Positions 1-9,537 of a DNA stretch of 64,000 nucleotides are shown here, piece after piece. The translations under genes and the position numbers were made by a program. The notes below the pieces were generated by a model. The model was not told the origin of the DNA. It saw only the letters and a program-made list of their open reading frames with translations, and did not search any database. The first letter of the stretch is position 1. Each line of letters opens with the position of its first letter. This DNA is from Chitinophagaceae bacterium (lineage in GTDB: Bacteria > Bacteroidota > Bacteroidia > Chitinophagales > Chitinophagaceae), in the NCBI GenBank assembly GCA_020847395.1, contig JADLCD010000040.1:46738-110737 (forward strand). The letters are read 5' to 3'.

Positions 1-288
1 TTGTGGATCCTGGGTATCAAATCGGATAGACATCACTATTTCTTCTGCGGGTTTAATCGCAATTAATTTTGCAGTGTGCCGGTGTTCGATACCTGTAGTT
101 TTTTCATGATGAGCAATATGTCCATGATAAAACAGCGACATTAAATAGCCACCGCCTTCCCGCCAGTCAAAATGCTGAATTTTTCCGGTCATATGATCTG
201 GTATCAGCCAGTTTTCAAGCGCTTTTGCATTACTAAAAGCACGGTATATAACATCAGCGTTTGCCCTGATAAATTTTACGTTATACAT
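1..288 (-). CDS. SRPBCC/AHSA1-like domain protein, C-terminus cut off by window edge
   Basis: Open minus-strand frame from ATG (CAT at 286-288): MYNVKFIRANADVIYRAFSNAKALENWLIPDHMTGKIQHFDWREGGGYLMSLFYHG...; resembles the AHSA1/START N-terminus. Not in the ORF track because it is truncated. Confidence 0.7.
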   Translation of the reverse strand, partial: MYNVKFIRANADVIYRAFSNAKALENWLIPDHMTGKIQHFDWREGGGYLMSLFYHGHIAHHEKTTGIEHRHTAKLIAIKPAEEIVMSIRFDTQDPQ

Positions 289-536
289 TGTTTGTTGCAA
301 GATGTTTATTATTAAAATACTAATCCTTCAAACTTCATACCGCCAATGCACATTGTAGCTATTAAATTTAAAGTGAAAACCTGGAATTGTATGAGAAGTG
401 TTTAAATAACGAGGCCGTTTGTAAAGGATTAATGAAAGTACTGCCAAAAAATTAATCGCGGGGAAATACCAAACATCCGAGAAATGCTGCTTTCAAAATC
501 GGTTCAATTCAAAGCAAACGGCATTTATGATTTTAG

Positions 537-608
537 TAGCCTCGACAGGAATCGAACCTGTATCTGGAGCTTCGGAAACTCTTATACTATCCATTGTACT
601 ACGAGGCC
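537..608 (-). tRNA. tRNA-Arg (anticodon CCG)
   Basis: Reverse complement GGCCTCGTAGTACAATGGATAGTATAAGAGTTTCCGAAGCTCCAGATACAGGTTCGATTCCTGTCGAGGCTA folds as a cloverleaf: 7-bp acceptor, T-arm ACAGG-TTCGATT-CCTGT, anticodon loop TTCCGAA. Confidence 0.9.
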
Positions 609-640
609 AAGGCAATTTGCTGATCTGAAAAATCTCAATT

Positions 641-1234
641 TCAAATTAAACCGGGTGCATTGCTGGCAAAAATTTTTACAGCAATAGCGAGCAATATTAC
701 GCCAAAAAATTTACGTACGGCGAGTAACCCTGCATTTCCCAGTAAACGGGCTATAAAACCGAGTGATTTTAATACTACAAATATGATAATAAGGTTGATG
801 ATGATTGCTACCAGTAAAGTAGTTTGCCCATAATTTGCCTTTAATGAAATAATCGTAGTTAGAGTACCTGAACCCGCTATTAAAGGAAAAGCAATAGGTA
901 CAAGTGTAGCGGCTTTTACATCTTTTTCACTTTTAAAAAATTCCATGCCAAGCACCATTTCCAAACCAAGTATAAATATTACAATAGAGCCTCCTACGGC
1001 AAAGGAACGTACATCAAGCCCCAGCACATGCAGGAATGGTTGCCCAACATATAAAAATATAACCATTAATGCCCCGGAAATAACGGTAGCTCTTACCTCA
1101 TTAATAGGTCCGGATTTTTCGCGTATAGAGATGAGGATAGGTACGGAACCTACAATATCTATTACTGCAAAAAGGGTAAACACTACCGTGAGTAATTCAT
1201 TAAAATCAATAACCATAGAAAGTGATTTGCGCAA
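641..1234 (-). CDS. MarC family integral membrane protein
   Basis: 197 aa with several TM segments; MarC-like sequence (DIVGSVPILISI..., GLEMVLGMEFF, PIAFPLIAGSGTLTTII). Confidence 0.85.
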   Translation of the reverse strand: MRKSLSMVIDFNELLTVVFTLFAVIDIVGSVPILISIREKSGPINEVRATVISGALMVIFLYVGQPFLHVLGLDVRSFAVGGSIVIFILGLEMVLGMEFFKSEKDVKAATLVPIAFPLIAGSGTLTTIISLKANYGQTTLLVAIIINLIIIFVVLKSLGFIARLLGNAGLLAVRKFFGVILLAIAVKIFASNAPGLI

Positions 1235-1398
1235 AGGTATATAAAGGAGGCAGAGAAGTTACTGTTCCTTCCTGGTAAAGGCACATCAAATAAGGAGACT
1301 TTATAAAATAATATTACTTATGCCCTTGCACAAACAAGTATTTCTGCCCACTAATTATGGGTATAATATACAGGAAGTTCAGGAATAGGAGTACCTCA

Positions 1399-1797
1399 TC
1401 AAGTCAATTCATACAAACGTTGATTTTTTGCATTGCTGGCTATAAACAATGCAAATCCGGCAATAGCAAGATCTTTTAATATATTCACTAAAGCAACTTG
1501 CCGCATTGCAGGGTCTCCTGAGTTGCGCCAATTAGGCAAATGAATAAGTAAAACAAAAAAGATCAACAGTGCGGCAAGAATAAAGCCCGCAACTGCTACC
1601 CAACGGTTCAGGATAAAAGCAAGCCCTACGAGGATAAAAGCTATACCAACCACGTACACCCAAATTATTCCTCCGGGAATATAGAGCGGAACATAAACTA
1701 ACATTGCATCCGGGTTTTTGAAGTGCATAATCCCGAATACAATCATTACAATCGCTAAAAGCCAAACGGCTATTCGTGAGATCATATGGCGTGTCAT
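1399..1797 (-). CDS. DoxX-like family membrane protein
   Basis: 132 aa, four TM segments, DoxX-like pattern (IVMIVFGIMHFKNPDAM...GIAFILVGLAFIL). Confidence 0.75.
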   Translation of the reverse strand: MTRHMISRIAVWLLAIVMIVFGIMHFKNPDAMLVYVPLYIPGGIIWVYVVGIAFILVGLAFILNRWVAVAGFILAALLIFFVLLIHLPNWRNSGDPAMRQVALVNILKDLAIAGFALFIASNAKNQRLYELT

Positions 1798-1917
1798 AAA
1801 AAAAGAACTTTAGTTGCTATTAAGTTAGTTCATTTATTTAATAATGCCTATTATTCTTTTAAACAACACGCAGGTTAGAGGATTTAATTATTTTTTAGCG
1901 AAATAAAGTTCCCGGCT

Positions 1918-2478
1918 TTAAGCAACATACGCTTTCAGCAATGCTATAATTTCTTTTTGCGTACTTAAAGATTTATCATCATTATAATAATTCTGAATAG
2001 CCAGTTTTGTCTCTTCAAAATCAGCGTTGCGTTCCCGTAATGAATTATAAAGTTCCTGGCCCTTTTCGGGTCTTGGCCCCCAGTGAAACAGGTCTTCGTT
2101 GTTTTCATTCCGAACAATCAGCATAGGAATAGATTTTGTTCCGTTGGTAAGATATTTGTCTATTTCGGAACCACTGTCGCGCAATTGAAGCTTAAGCGTG
2201 ATATTATTATTGAGAACACTCATCAAATAAATAACCGGCACTATATGCGCCGCATCGCCACACCAGGGTTCGGTAATAACAACCCATTGCTGTGGTTTTT
2301 GTATTTGTTGTAAAACAATCTTTGTTTCATCCGTTACAGGATTTGTTTTAACCCACCGTTTCATGCGGGTATCATTCATTTTTGTGTAGTGATAATAATC
2401 CGGGTTATTATAAGGGGGTTGTGGATTTTCGCTGCTCAAAATTTCATGTGTATAATCAAGGTATTCCTGCCAGTTCAT
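1918..2478 (-). CDS. Thioredoxin-fold family protein
   Basis: 186 aa; VITEPWCGDAAHIVPV active-site-like motif and cis-Pro region KSIPMLIV. Confidence 0.7.
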   Translation of the reverse strand: MNWQEYLDYTHEILSSENPQPPYNNPDYYHYTKMNDTRMKRWVKTNPVTDETKIVLQQIQKPQQWVVITEPWCGDAAHIVPVIYLMSVLNNNITLKLQLRDSGSEIDKYLTNGTKSIPMLIVRNENNEDLFHWGPRPEKGQELYNSLRERNADFEETKLAIQNYYNDDKSLSTQKEIIALLKAYVA

Positions 2479-2591
2479 TATAGGTTTATTTTTTGAGCCG
2501 CAAAAGTACGTTGAATAAGCGGAATATATTTTAGCTATACGTTGTTATTTTGAAGAGATGGCAATCTTTTAACTTACGCAGCGTACAAAAC

Positions 2592-2632
2592 AAAACAGCG
2601 AACGCAAAAGAAAATGCTGCGTTTGCTGTTTT
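2592..2632 (-). terminator. Putative intrinsic terminator after the T9SS repeat protein
   Basis: Inverted repeat AAAACAGCGAACGCA / TGCGTTTGCTGTTTT, T-rich (TTTTGTTTTG) downstream on the minus strand. Confidence 0.6.
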
Positions 2633-2661
2633 AAAATTTATTGAAGAACTCGCGTACTATA

Positions 2662-5600
2662 TTATCGCCTGATAATTATTTGCTGAGCCTGAGGAGCGTT
2701 TTTCTCCGTTGTATATTTTAATAAGTATATACCATTTGAGAGGCGGGTATCAAATTTTGCAACACCATTTTGAATAGCTGCTGATTGTACTAAAACTTTT
2801 CTTCCGCTTACATCATACCATTCCGCTTTTGCTGTATTGCCTTCAAGCCCGCTGATACATATTGAACCAACGGAAGGATTTGGATAAATTGAAACAGTTT
2901 GTCTTTTATCGAATGATACTACTGCTATTTTTGAGTAAACATATTTACCGTTCAGATCTGTTTGTTTTAAGCGATAATAGCTGCGCCCGTTAAAGGGATT
3001 TCTATCCTGTGCGGTATAATATAAATTAACCTTGCTATTGCCATTAACAGCTTTGGTATTCACAGTTTGCAACAGTTCAAAATTTACGCCGTCATTACTC
3101 CTTTCAATGCTGAAAAAGTCATTATTTATTTCAGATGCTGTTGTCCATGCAAGATCAACATAATTATTATTGGTCTTTGCTGTAAACTCCGGTAATGTTA
3201 TTGGCAAAACAGTAATTACCCTGAAGCCAATAGCAAAAGTTGAGAATGAATTAAAGGCTGTTGGCGTAGAAGTTGAAGTAATGCTTCCGGTAAGATTTAT
3301 ACCACCTGCATAAGGGGGACCACCTGCTCCGCCTACATCAACCCAGGATGTAGCAGCGGTATAAGTATTCTTTACAACAGTTATATTGCTGCCATCTGTA
3401 ACCAGGTCGTTTGCCCCAAAAAATATTTGTATGGTTTGATTGCCACCAAGCCCTGCAGTAGGCTGATTGTTACCTGAACCATCTGTTCGTCCTATTGTAT
3501 AATAATGCACTGTTGAAACTGAAGTTACCGTTGATGGCAAAGTATATCCCAGCGCTGCAGCACTTGCATTAAATAATTGTGCTTGGTACGTATACAATGT
3601 ACCGTTAGTATGATTTACAGTAAGAGAAACCGGTCTGCAATCGCTGCCATTACCTACAGGAAAGTTTAATGTAGTACTGCCTGAAGCGGATTTTTGATAA
3701 CGCATCGGGCCATTTACATAGCTGGCAGATAAAGCATTGCCCGCTGCAACTGTTGAATTATTCAGCATGGTTAAAATATAGCTGGTGGTGGTTTTCAATA
3801 AACCTGATGTTAATACCAGGCTTTGAGAAACATTAATAGAAGTGTTGCTTAAATTCACGCCGGAACCACTGTTATTAATGGATAATCTTGTAAACACAGG
3901 CGTTGGAGTGCCGGTTGTTATGGATATATTCTGCGTGCCTGACCCGTTAAATACCGCTGTTCCTGAACCTGCGCCAAATGTTATGGCGGTAGTTGAAGCA
4001 ATGGTTACACTTCCTGCATAGTTACTGCTTTGGTTATAATTCGGATAAACCAATCCTGTATTTCCTTTTGTAAAACTCACATCATCATTATAAGTATCTC
4101 CATATGAATTTGTCATTAAAAGCTGACCTGTACCATTATTTATAAAATAAGCCTTACCATTAAATATATTATTACCACTGCTTGCATCACCGGTTGAACC
4201 GGTTTTTGTTGCATTCACTACCCCGGAAAATGTACAACCATTAAAATACAAAGAAGGGCTTGAAGATGTAAGATTTCCACCAAAGGCAGAAGAAGGCCCG
4301 AAGGTTAATATGCCTGAACCTGTGAGCGAAATATTTTGTGCTGTACTGCCTGTTTGCGTGAATTGCCGCAGTAATAATGTGCCCGCTGTAAAGCCAGCAC
4401 CACCAACGCTGATGGTTTTACCTGCTGATAAATTTGCTGAGGCTGTTGTATTTCCTGAACAAAATTGCACACCTTGTCCGTTGGCAGATGAAACAATTAT
4501 GTTGTCGTTAAATACCGTTCCTGCACTATACGTACTAACATAAATAGCAGTATTGGCAACAGGCGAATTATTAAATGTGGTTGTTCCTCCAAAAATATTA
4601 TTACTGCTATTATAAGCAACATATATACTATTGCTACCGGTATTATTGAATGTGGTATTAGCATTAAACTGATCCAAATTTCCATTACCCAGTAACACAT
4701 ATCCTGATCCGGCATTGGTTATAGTGGTATTTCCGTTGAAAATATTATTACCATTGCTTGCATCGCTGGTAATGCCGGTTTTAACTGAATTTACCGTGCC
4801 GGAAAAAGTACATCCATTAAAATATAAGCCGGGGCTGGAAGATGTTACATTTCCTTCAAATAAAGAAGATGGGCCAAAGGTTAGTGCTGCCGCTCCGGTA
4901 AGCGACAGGTTTTGAGCGGTGCTTCCCGATTGCGTGAATTGCCTCAACAATAATGTACCAGATGAGAAGCCTGCACTTCCAATTGAAATTGTTTTGCCGG
5001 CAGATAAAGTAGCCGAAGCAGTTGCATTTCCGGTGCAAAATTGTACTCCTTGTCCACTGGTGGAAGTAACAATAATATTATCATTAAAAACAGAACCGAC
5101 ACTATATGTACCAACAGATATTAAAGTATTGCCAACAGGTGTATTATTAAAAGTGGTTACGCCGCCAAAAATATTATTGCTGCTATTATATGCTACATAT
5201 ATATTATTGCTTCCGGTGTTGTTAAAAGTGGCAGTGCTGTTAAATTGGTCTGCATTTCCGTTTCCAAATAATAAATATCCTGCGCCGGCATTGGTAATGA
5301 TTGTATTGTTATTAAATATATTATTACCACTACTTGCGTCGCTGTTGTTCCCGGTTTTTGTTGCGTTTACAGTGCCGGAAAATGTACAACCATTGAAGAA
5401 AAGACCGGGGCTGGTAGACGTTACATTTCCTCCTAATGAAGAAGAAGGCCCGAATTGCAAATTGGTAGCAGTGCTGCTGAGCGTAAGATTTATTGGTGCA
5501 TTACCCAATTGTGTAAACTGCCGCAAAATTAAATATCCTGCAGTAAGCCCGGTAGTACCGGCTTGTATTGTTTTGCCTGCCGCTAATGTTGCCGTTGCGG

Positions 5601-8253
5601 TATTGTTGCCACCACAAAACTGAATGCCACCGGCACTGCCTGATGTATTTACATATATATTGCCATTAAACTGGTTACCTGCCGATGACCAGCATGGCAA
5701 CAATCTTTCGGAGCCGTTATCAGAAAAAATAACATCGTCATTCCATATGTCAGGCAGGTTATTTCCAAGCAATAAATAACTGCTGCCGCTATTAGTAATG
5801 GCACAATGCTGGTTAAAAATGTTTCCGCCAACAGAGGCGTTTGGTGCGGCGCCTGTTTTTGTTGCATCTACCGTTCCATTGAATGTACATCCATCAAAAT
5901 AAATATTTGGACTGCTAACGGTAAGGTTTCCGCCTATAACAGAATTGCGCGCAAAGCGTAGCATAGAAGTAGTACCCGTAAAGGCAAGATTTATTGGCGC
6001 GCTTCCTAACTGGGTAAATGTATTTAAACTTAAGAAGCCATCGCTAAAGCCGGCAGCACCGGTGAGTAATGTTTTTCCGGCCGCTAATGTGGGCGTTCCT
6101 GTACCAGAAGAATACCCTAAATAAATTCCACCTGTACCGGTTGAGGTTACGGTAATATCATCATTAAACAAATCATTGGAATTATACCCGAGCATAAAAT
6201 AACCCGTGCTGCTTTGCTGGTTAATCGTTAGAGGTGCATTGAAAATATTTTGAACGCTATTATTGTGATTGCTGCTGCCGCCGGTTTTAGTAAAAGTTGA
6301 AGCGCTATTAAAAATACCGCCGCGTAAATAAATATCCGGTGCTGTTACGGTTAATGCTCCATTAAAAGTAGATGGAGTGCCGGGATTAACAACATAAAAA
6401 GATGATGTACCGGTTAAGTTCAGGTTGATGGGATTACTGCCGGTTTGGGTAAATCCGCCTAACTGCAGGTAGCCGGCACCGTAACCTCCTGCTCCCACAG
6501 AAATTGTTTTGCCGGCAGCGAGTGTAGGGTTGCCTGCACCACTCGTCCATCCAAGACTGATACCGCCGGTACCGGTTGAACTAACCGTAATATTGCCATT
6601 GAACTGGTCATTAGCATTATAGCCCAGCATAAAATAACCGCCGCTGCTTTGCTGGTCTATAGATACATTACCATTGAAAATATTTTGTTTACTATTATTA
6701 TGATTGCTGCCGCCACCGGTTTTTGTTATAAATGCATCGCTGTTAAAAGTTGTTCCTCTTATATAAATATCAGGAGCGCTTACAGTAAACGCTCCTCCTA
6801 TAACAGTGGGATTGTACGTGTTACCCTCACCGGTATATACAGAGGACGAACCGGTAGTGGTTAAATTTATGGGAACATTTCCATTTTGGGTTAACCCCTG
6901 TATATAAAGATAGCCGGCACTATATCCTGCACCACCAATTGATATTGCTTTGCCGGCAGCCATCACCGCGGTTGATCCGTTATTCCAGGTAAGTGATGTG
7001 CCTCTTGAAGAACCGGTTTGGGTTACGATAAGATTACCATTAAACTGGTTATTGGTTGAGTTATGCCCGAAGATGATTCTGTCGAGACTATTATTATTCG
7101 AGTATACATCTCCGTTATAAACATCCGGTAAGCCATTGCCAAACGACCAATAGCCTGTTCCATTAGCAGATGTATAATTAACAGTAAGGGTTGAGTTGAA
7201 GGTGTTTCCTCCTGAGGATGCGTTACTGGTTGTACCGTCTGTTTTTGTAAAATTAACTACACTGTTAAAAACAGTAGAAGATGTATAAATATTGGGAGAA
7301 CTAACGGTTACAGGTCCTCCAAAATTAGCAGTAGGGCCAAATCTTAGTTCTGCGGTACCGCTTAAAGCGATATTAACCGGTGTAGTGCCCGCTTGTGTGA
7401 GTTGCCTTAAAGAAAGAGAACCAGACGAAAAGCCTGTGCTGCCAATACCAATGGTGTGACCGGCAGCTATTGTTGCCGATGCCGTTGTGCTTCCTCCGCA
7501 AAACTGTACGCCATTACCACCGGCAGAATTCACTATTATATCATTATTAAAAGCAACGCCTGCTGAATACCAACCTACATATATTGGCCCGCTTGATGTA
7601 TTATTAAAAGTGGTTAGCCCGGAAAAAATATTACTGCTGCTGTTATACGCAACGTGCATGCTGTTACTACCTGAATTATTAAATGTAGCATCATTATAGA
7701 ATTTATCTGCGCCTGTAGCGCCTAATATTAACGTACCGGAACCTGCATTGGTTATAGTGCTGATGCCGCTAAAAATATTATTTCCATTATTAGCATCGCC
7801 TGTTGAGCCGGTTTTTGTTATGTTAACTGTTCCCTGGAAAGTAGTATTTCGTATACTTATGGTTGCCGTGCTTATTGTTACAGCGCAGTTCATTGTAACT
7901 GTGCCTGTACCAAAAATACTTGTGCCGGCAGATGGTACGACTATATTTCCGTTTTGAATAGTGCCGGACGAAAAAGTAGCTGTTGTGCCATTTGCTGTAA
8001 GTGTAAAACTATTGAGGTCTAATGTGCCGCTGGTAAGCGTAATATTATTAACCGTTGTGTTTGCAGCAAGCCTGCATAAGTTTGACGCTGTTACTATTTT
8101 CACGTCGTCTGTTATGCCGGGAACACCGGATGGCGTCCAGTTACCCGGCGTTGTCCAGGCAGAAGAAACAGCGCCGTTCCAGGTATAAGAAATTTGGGAT
8201 TGAGTGGTTTGCAACAGAACTAATAATACTGCCGATAGTAATATTGCCTTCAT
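2662..8253 (-). CDS. Large repetitive secreted/surface protein with T9SS type A sorting domain
   Basis: 1863 aa: signal peptide (MKAILLSAVLLVLLQTTQSQ), seven degenerate repeats marked by AGKTI..G..G(F/Y)..G.L.L..(F/L)TQ.G, C-terminal SIYPNPSVGSICI...NGIYLLKYTTEK...QQIIIRR. Confidence 0.9.
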   Translation of the reverse strand: MKAILLSAVLLVLLQTTQSQISYTWNGAVSSAWTTPGNWTPSGVPGITDDVKIVTASNLCRLAANTTVNNITLTSGTLDLNSFTLTANGTTATFSSGTIQNGNIVVPSAGTSIFGTGTVTMNCAVTISTATISIRNTTFQGTVNITKTGSTGDANNGNNIFSGISTITNAGSGTLILGATGADKFYNDATFNNSGSNSMHVAYNSSSNIFSGLTTFNNTSSGPIYVGWYSAGVAFNNDIIVNSAGGNGVQFCGGSTTASATIAAGHTIGIGSTGFSSGSLSLRQLTQAGTTPVNIALSGTAELRFGPTANFGGPVTVSSPNIYTSSTVFNSVVNFTKTDGTTSNASSGGNTFNSTLTVNYTSANGTGYWSFGNGLPDVYNGDVYSNNNSLDRIIFGHNSTNNQFNGNLIVTQTGSSRGTSLTWNNGSTAVMAAGKAISIGGAGYSAGYLYIQGLTQNGNVPINLTTTGSSSVYTGEGNTYNPTVIGGAFTVSAPDIYIRGTTFNSDAFITKTGGGSNHNNSKQNIFNGNVSIDQQSSGGYFMLGYNANDQFNGNITVSSTGTGGISLGWTSGAGNPTLAAGKTISVGAGGYGAGYLQLGGFTQTGSNPINLNLTGTSSFYVVNPGTPSTFNGALTVTAPDIYLRGGIFNSASTFTKTGGSSNHNNSVQNIFNAPLTINQQSSTGYFMLGYNSNDLFNDDITVTSTGTGGIYLGYSSGTGTPTLAAGKTLLTGAAGFSDGFLSLNTFTQLGSAPINLAFTGTTSMLRFARNSVIGGNLTVSSPNIYFDGCTFNGTVDATKTGAAPNASVGGNIFNQHCAITNSGSSYLLLGNNLPDIWNDDVIFSDNGSERLLPCWSSAGNQFNGNIYVNTSGSAGGIQFCGGNNTATATLAAGKTIQAGTTGLTAGYLILRQFTQLGNAPINLTLSSTATNLQFGPSSSLGGNVTSTSPGLFFNGCTFSGTVNATKTGNNSDASSGNNIFNNNTIITNAGAGYLLFGNGNADQFNSTATFNNTGSNNIYVAYNSSNNIFGGVTTFNNTPVGNTLISVGTYSVGSVFNDNIIVTSTSGQGVQFCTGNATASATLSAGKTISIGSAGFSSGTLLLRQFTQSGSTAQNLSLTGAAALTFGPSSLFEGNVTSSSPGLYFNGCTFSGTVNSVKTGITSDASNGNNIFNGNTTITNAGSGYVLLGNGNLDQFNANTTFNNTGSNSIYVAYNSSNNIFGGTTTFNNSPVANTAIYVSTYSAGTVFNDNIIVSSANGQGVQFCSGNTTASANLSAGKTISVGGAGFTAGTLLLRQFTQTGSTAQNISLTGSGILTFGPSSAFGGNLTSSSPSLYFNGCTFSGVVNATKTGSTGDASSGNNIFNGKAYFINNGTGQLLMTNSYGDTYNDDVSFTKGNTGLVYPNYNQSSNYAGSVTIASTTAITFGAGSGTAVFNGSGTQNISITTGTPTPVFTRLSINNSGSGVNLSNTSINVSQSLVLTSGLLKTTTSYILTMLNNSTVAAGNALSASYVNGPMRYQKSASGSTTLNFPVGNGSDCRPVSLTVNHTNGTLYTYQAQLFNASAAALGYTLPSTVTSVSTVHYYTIGRTDGSGNNQPTAGLGGNQTIQIFFGANDLVTDGSNITVVKNTYTAATSWVDVGGAGGPPYAGGINLTGSITSTSTPTAFNSFSTFAIGFRVITVLPITLPEFTAKTNNNYVDLAWTTASEINNDFFSIERSNDGVNFELLQTVNTKAVNGNSKVNLYYTAQDRNPFNGRSYYRLKQTDLNGKYVYSKIAVVSFDKRQTVSIYPNPSVGSICISGLEGNTAKAEWYDVSGRKVLVQSAAIQNGVAKFDTRLSNGIYLLKYTTEKNAPQAQQIIIRR

Positions 8254-8559
8254 TTTGCTGGATTCGATAAATTAAATTGGTAGACTTTATGGCGGGTAGC
8301 AGAACCTTAGCCATTCCTTTGACTTTACCTGTAGTATTAATATAATCCGCACTAAGTGTTTATACCAAACGCCATAATAAAACACTTAGTTTTATCTAAA
8401 TATTGTACTATACTCTATCTTTTTTTTGTTTCATTTACCAAACCTCAATTTTTATCCAGTTATCGCTTCGCATGGGAAAAGGGGGAGCCTTCTCCAGCCA
8501 GAAAACTGAACAGGAAAAAATATAAATACGCCGAATAAAAAATTATTCCTGAAGATGAG

Positions 8560-9291
8560 TTATTTCTTTTCTTTGAGTTCTGTTGCAGCAGCTATATCGG
8601 TAAACCAATGCAATTCACCTCGTACAGGTTGTATTATTTGTGAAGGATAAATATCCGGATTATATTTTCCCTCAAGCACTTCTTTTAACGCATGTGCCTT
8701 ACCGCTGCCGAAAGTTAAAAAAGCAATTTTAGCAGCGCGGTTTACAATAGGTGCAGTAAGTGTTATTCTGAACATTTGCTGAGGAGCAAGATAAAATGCT
8801 TTGACCCATAATTTCTTTTCATGAATTACTGCCGTGCCCGGAAAAAGAGATAGTGTATGTCCATCGTCTCCCATGCCGGATAAAACGATATCAAAACTTT
8901 TACCTGTTTCTTCAAAGTAGCCATGCAATATTTTTTCATATTCAGTAGCAGATTGCTCTGGTTCAATATCAGTACGCATAATATGCACATGCTCCCCTAA
9001 TACCGGCACTTTGCTGAGTAAATGCTCATACGTCATTTTAGCATTGTTGCGGTCATCCGTAAAAGGAACAGCGCGTTCATCACCCCAAAAAATATGCACC
9101 CTGCGCCAGTCAATACGTTCTTTGTATGGACTGGTTGCCAATAATTCATATAACCGTTTGGGAGAATTTCCGCCGGTTAACACCAATGTACATTTATCCT
9201 GTTTTTGTAAAACAGATTCAATAGAAGCTGTTATCCATTCAGCCAGTTCAAGGCTTACTGCTTCGGGATTTTGTTGTATATGAAGATTCAT
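8560..9291 (-). CDS. pgl: 6-phosphogluconolactonase
   Basis: 243 aa; TLVLTGGNSPKRLYELL, WGDERAVPFTDDRNN, LSGMGDDGHTLSLFPG motifs; next to zwf and gnd. Confidence 0.93.
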   Translation of the reverse strand: MNLHIQQNPEAVSLELAEWITASIESVLQKQDKCTLVLTGGNSPKRLYELLATSPYKERIDWRRVHIFWGDERAVPFTDDRNNAKMTYEHLLSKVPVLGEHVHIMRTDIEPEQSATEYEKILHGYFEETGKSFDIVLSGMGDDGHTLSLFPGTAVIHEKKLWVKAFYLAPQQMFRITLTAPIVNRAAKIAFLTFGSGKAHALKEVLEGKYNPDIYPSQIIQPVRGELHWFTDIAAATELKEKK

Positions 9292-9302
9292 AATTTAAAA
9301 AA

Positions 9303-9348
9303 GGCAGCCTCTCCCTCCTCCTCCCTCTCCGAAGGAAAGGGAGCGGCG
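9303..9348. repeat. REP-like palindromic element (left of pair)
   Basis: Pyrimidine/purine-rich imperfect hairpin CTCCCTCTCCGAAGGAAAGGGAG in the pgl-zwf spacer. Confidence 0.45.
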
Positions 9349-9488
9349 CTGCAGAATATATCCAAACTTTTTGTTTTACCACATTATCTATCGAATATAT
9401 CCGGGCTTGACGTTTAGTATTTTTGCACTCTTTTGCATTCACAACCTCCCGCTCACTGTATCTCGTCAACCTCTTTTGAACTTAGGCA

Positions 9489-9534
9489 CCCCTCTCTCCC
9501 GCCCAGGCGGGATGGAGAGGGGCAGGGGGTGAGG
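9489..9534. repeat. REP-like palindromic element (right of pair)
   Basis: CCCCTCTCTCCCGCC-CA-GGCGGGATGGAGAGGGG hairpin (9489-9522) followed by GCAGGGGGTGAGG. Confidence 0.6.
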
Positions 9535-9537
9535 GCT

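Noticed and set aside
4919-5623. Plus-strand 234-aa ORF, and other plus-strand ORFs at 4310-8270 antisense to the repeat protein
   Set aside because: They lie entirely opposite the T9SS protein and have low-complexity hydrophobic translations. They recur where the repeats recur, so they are a by-product of repeat composition.
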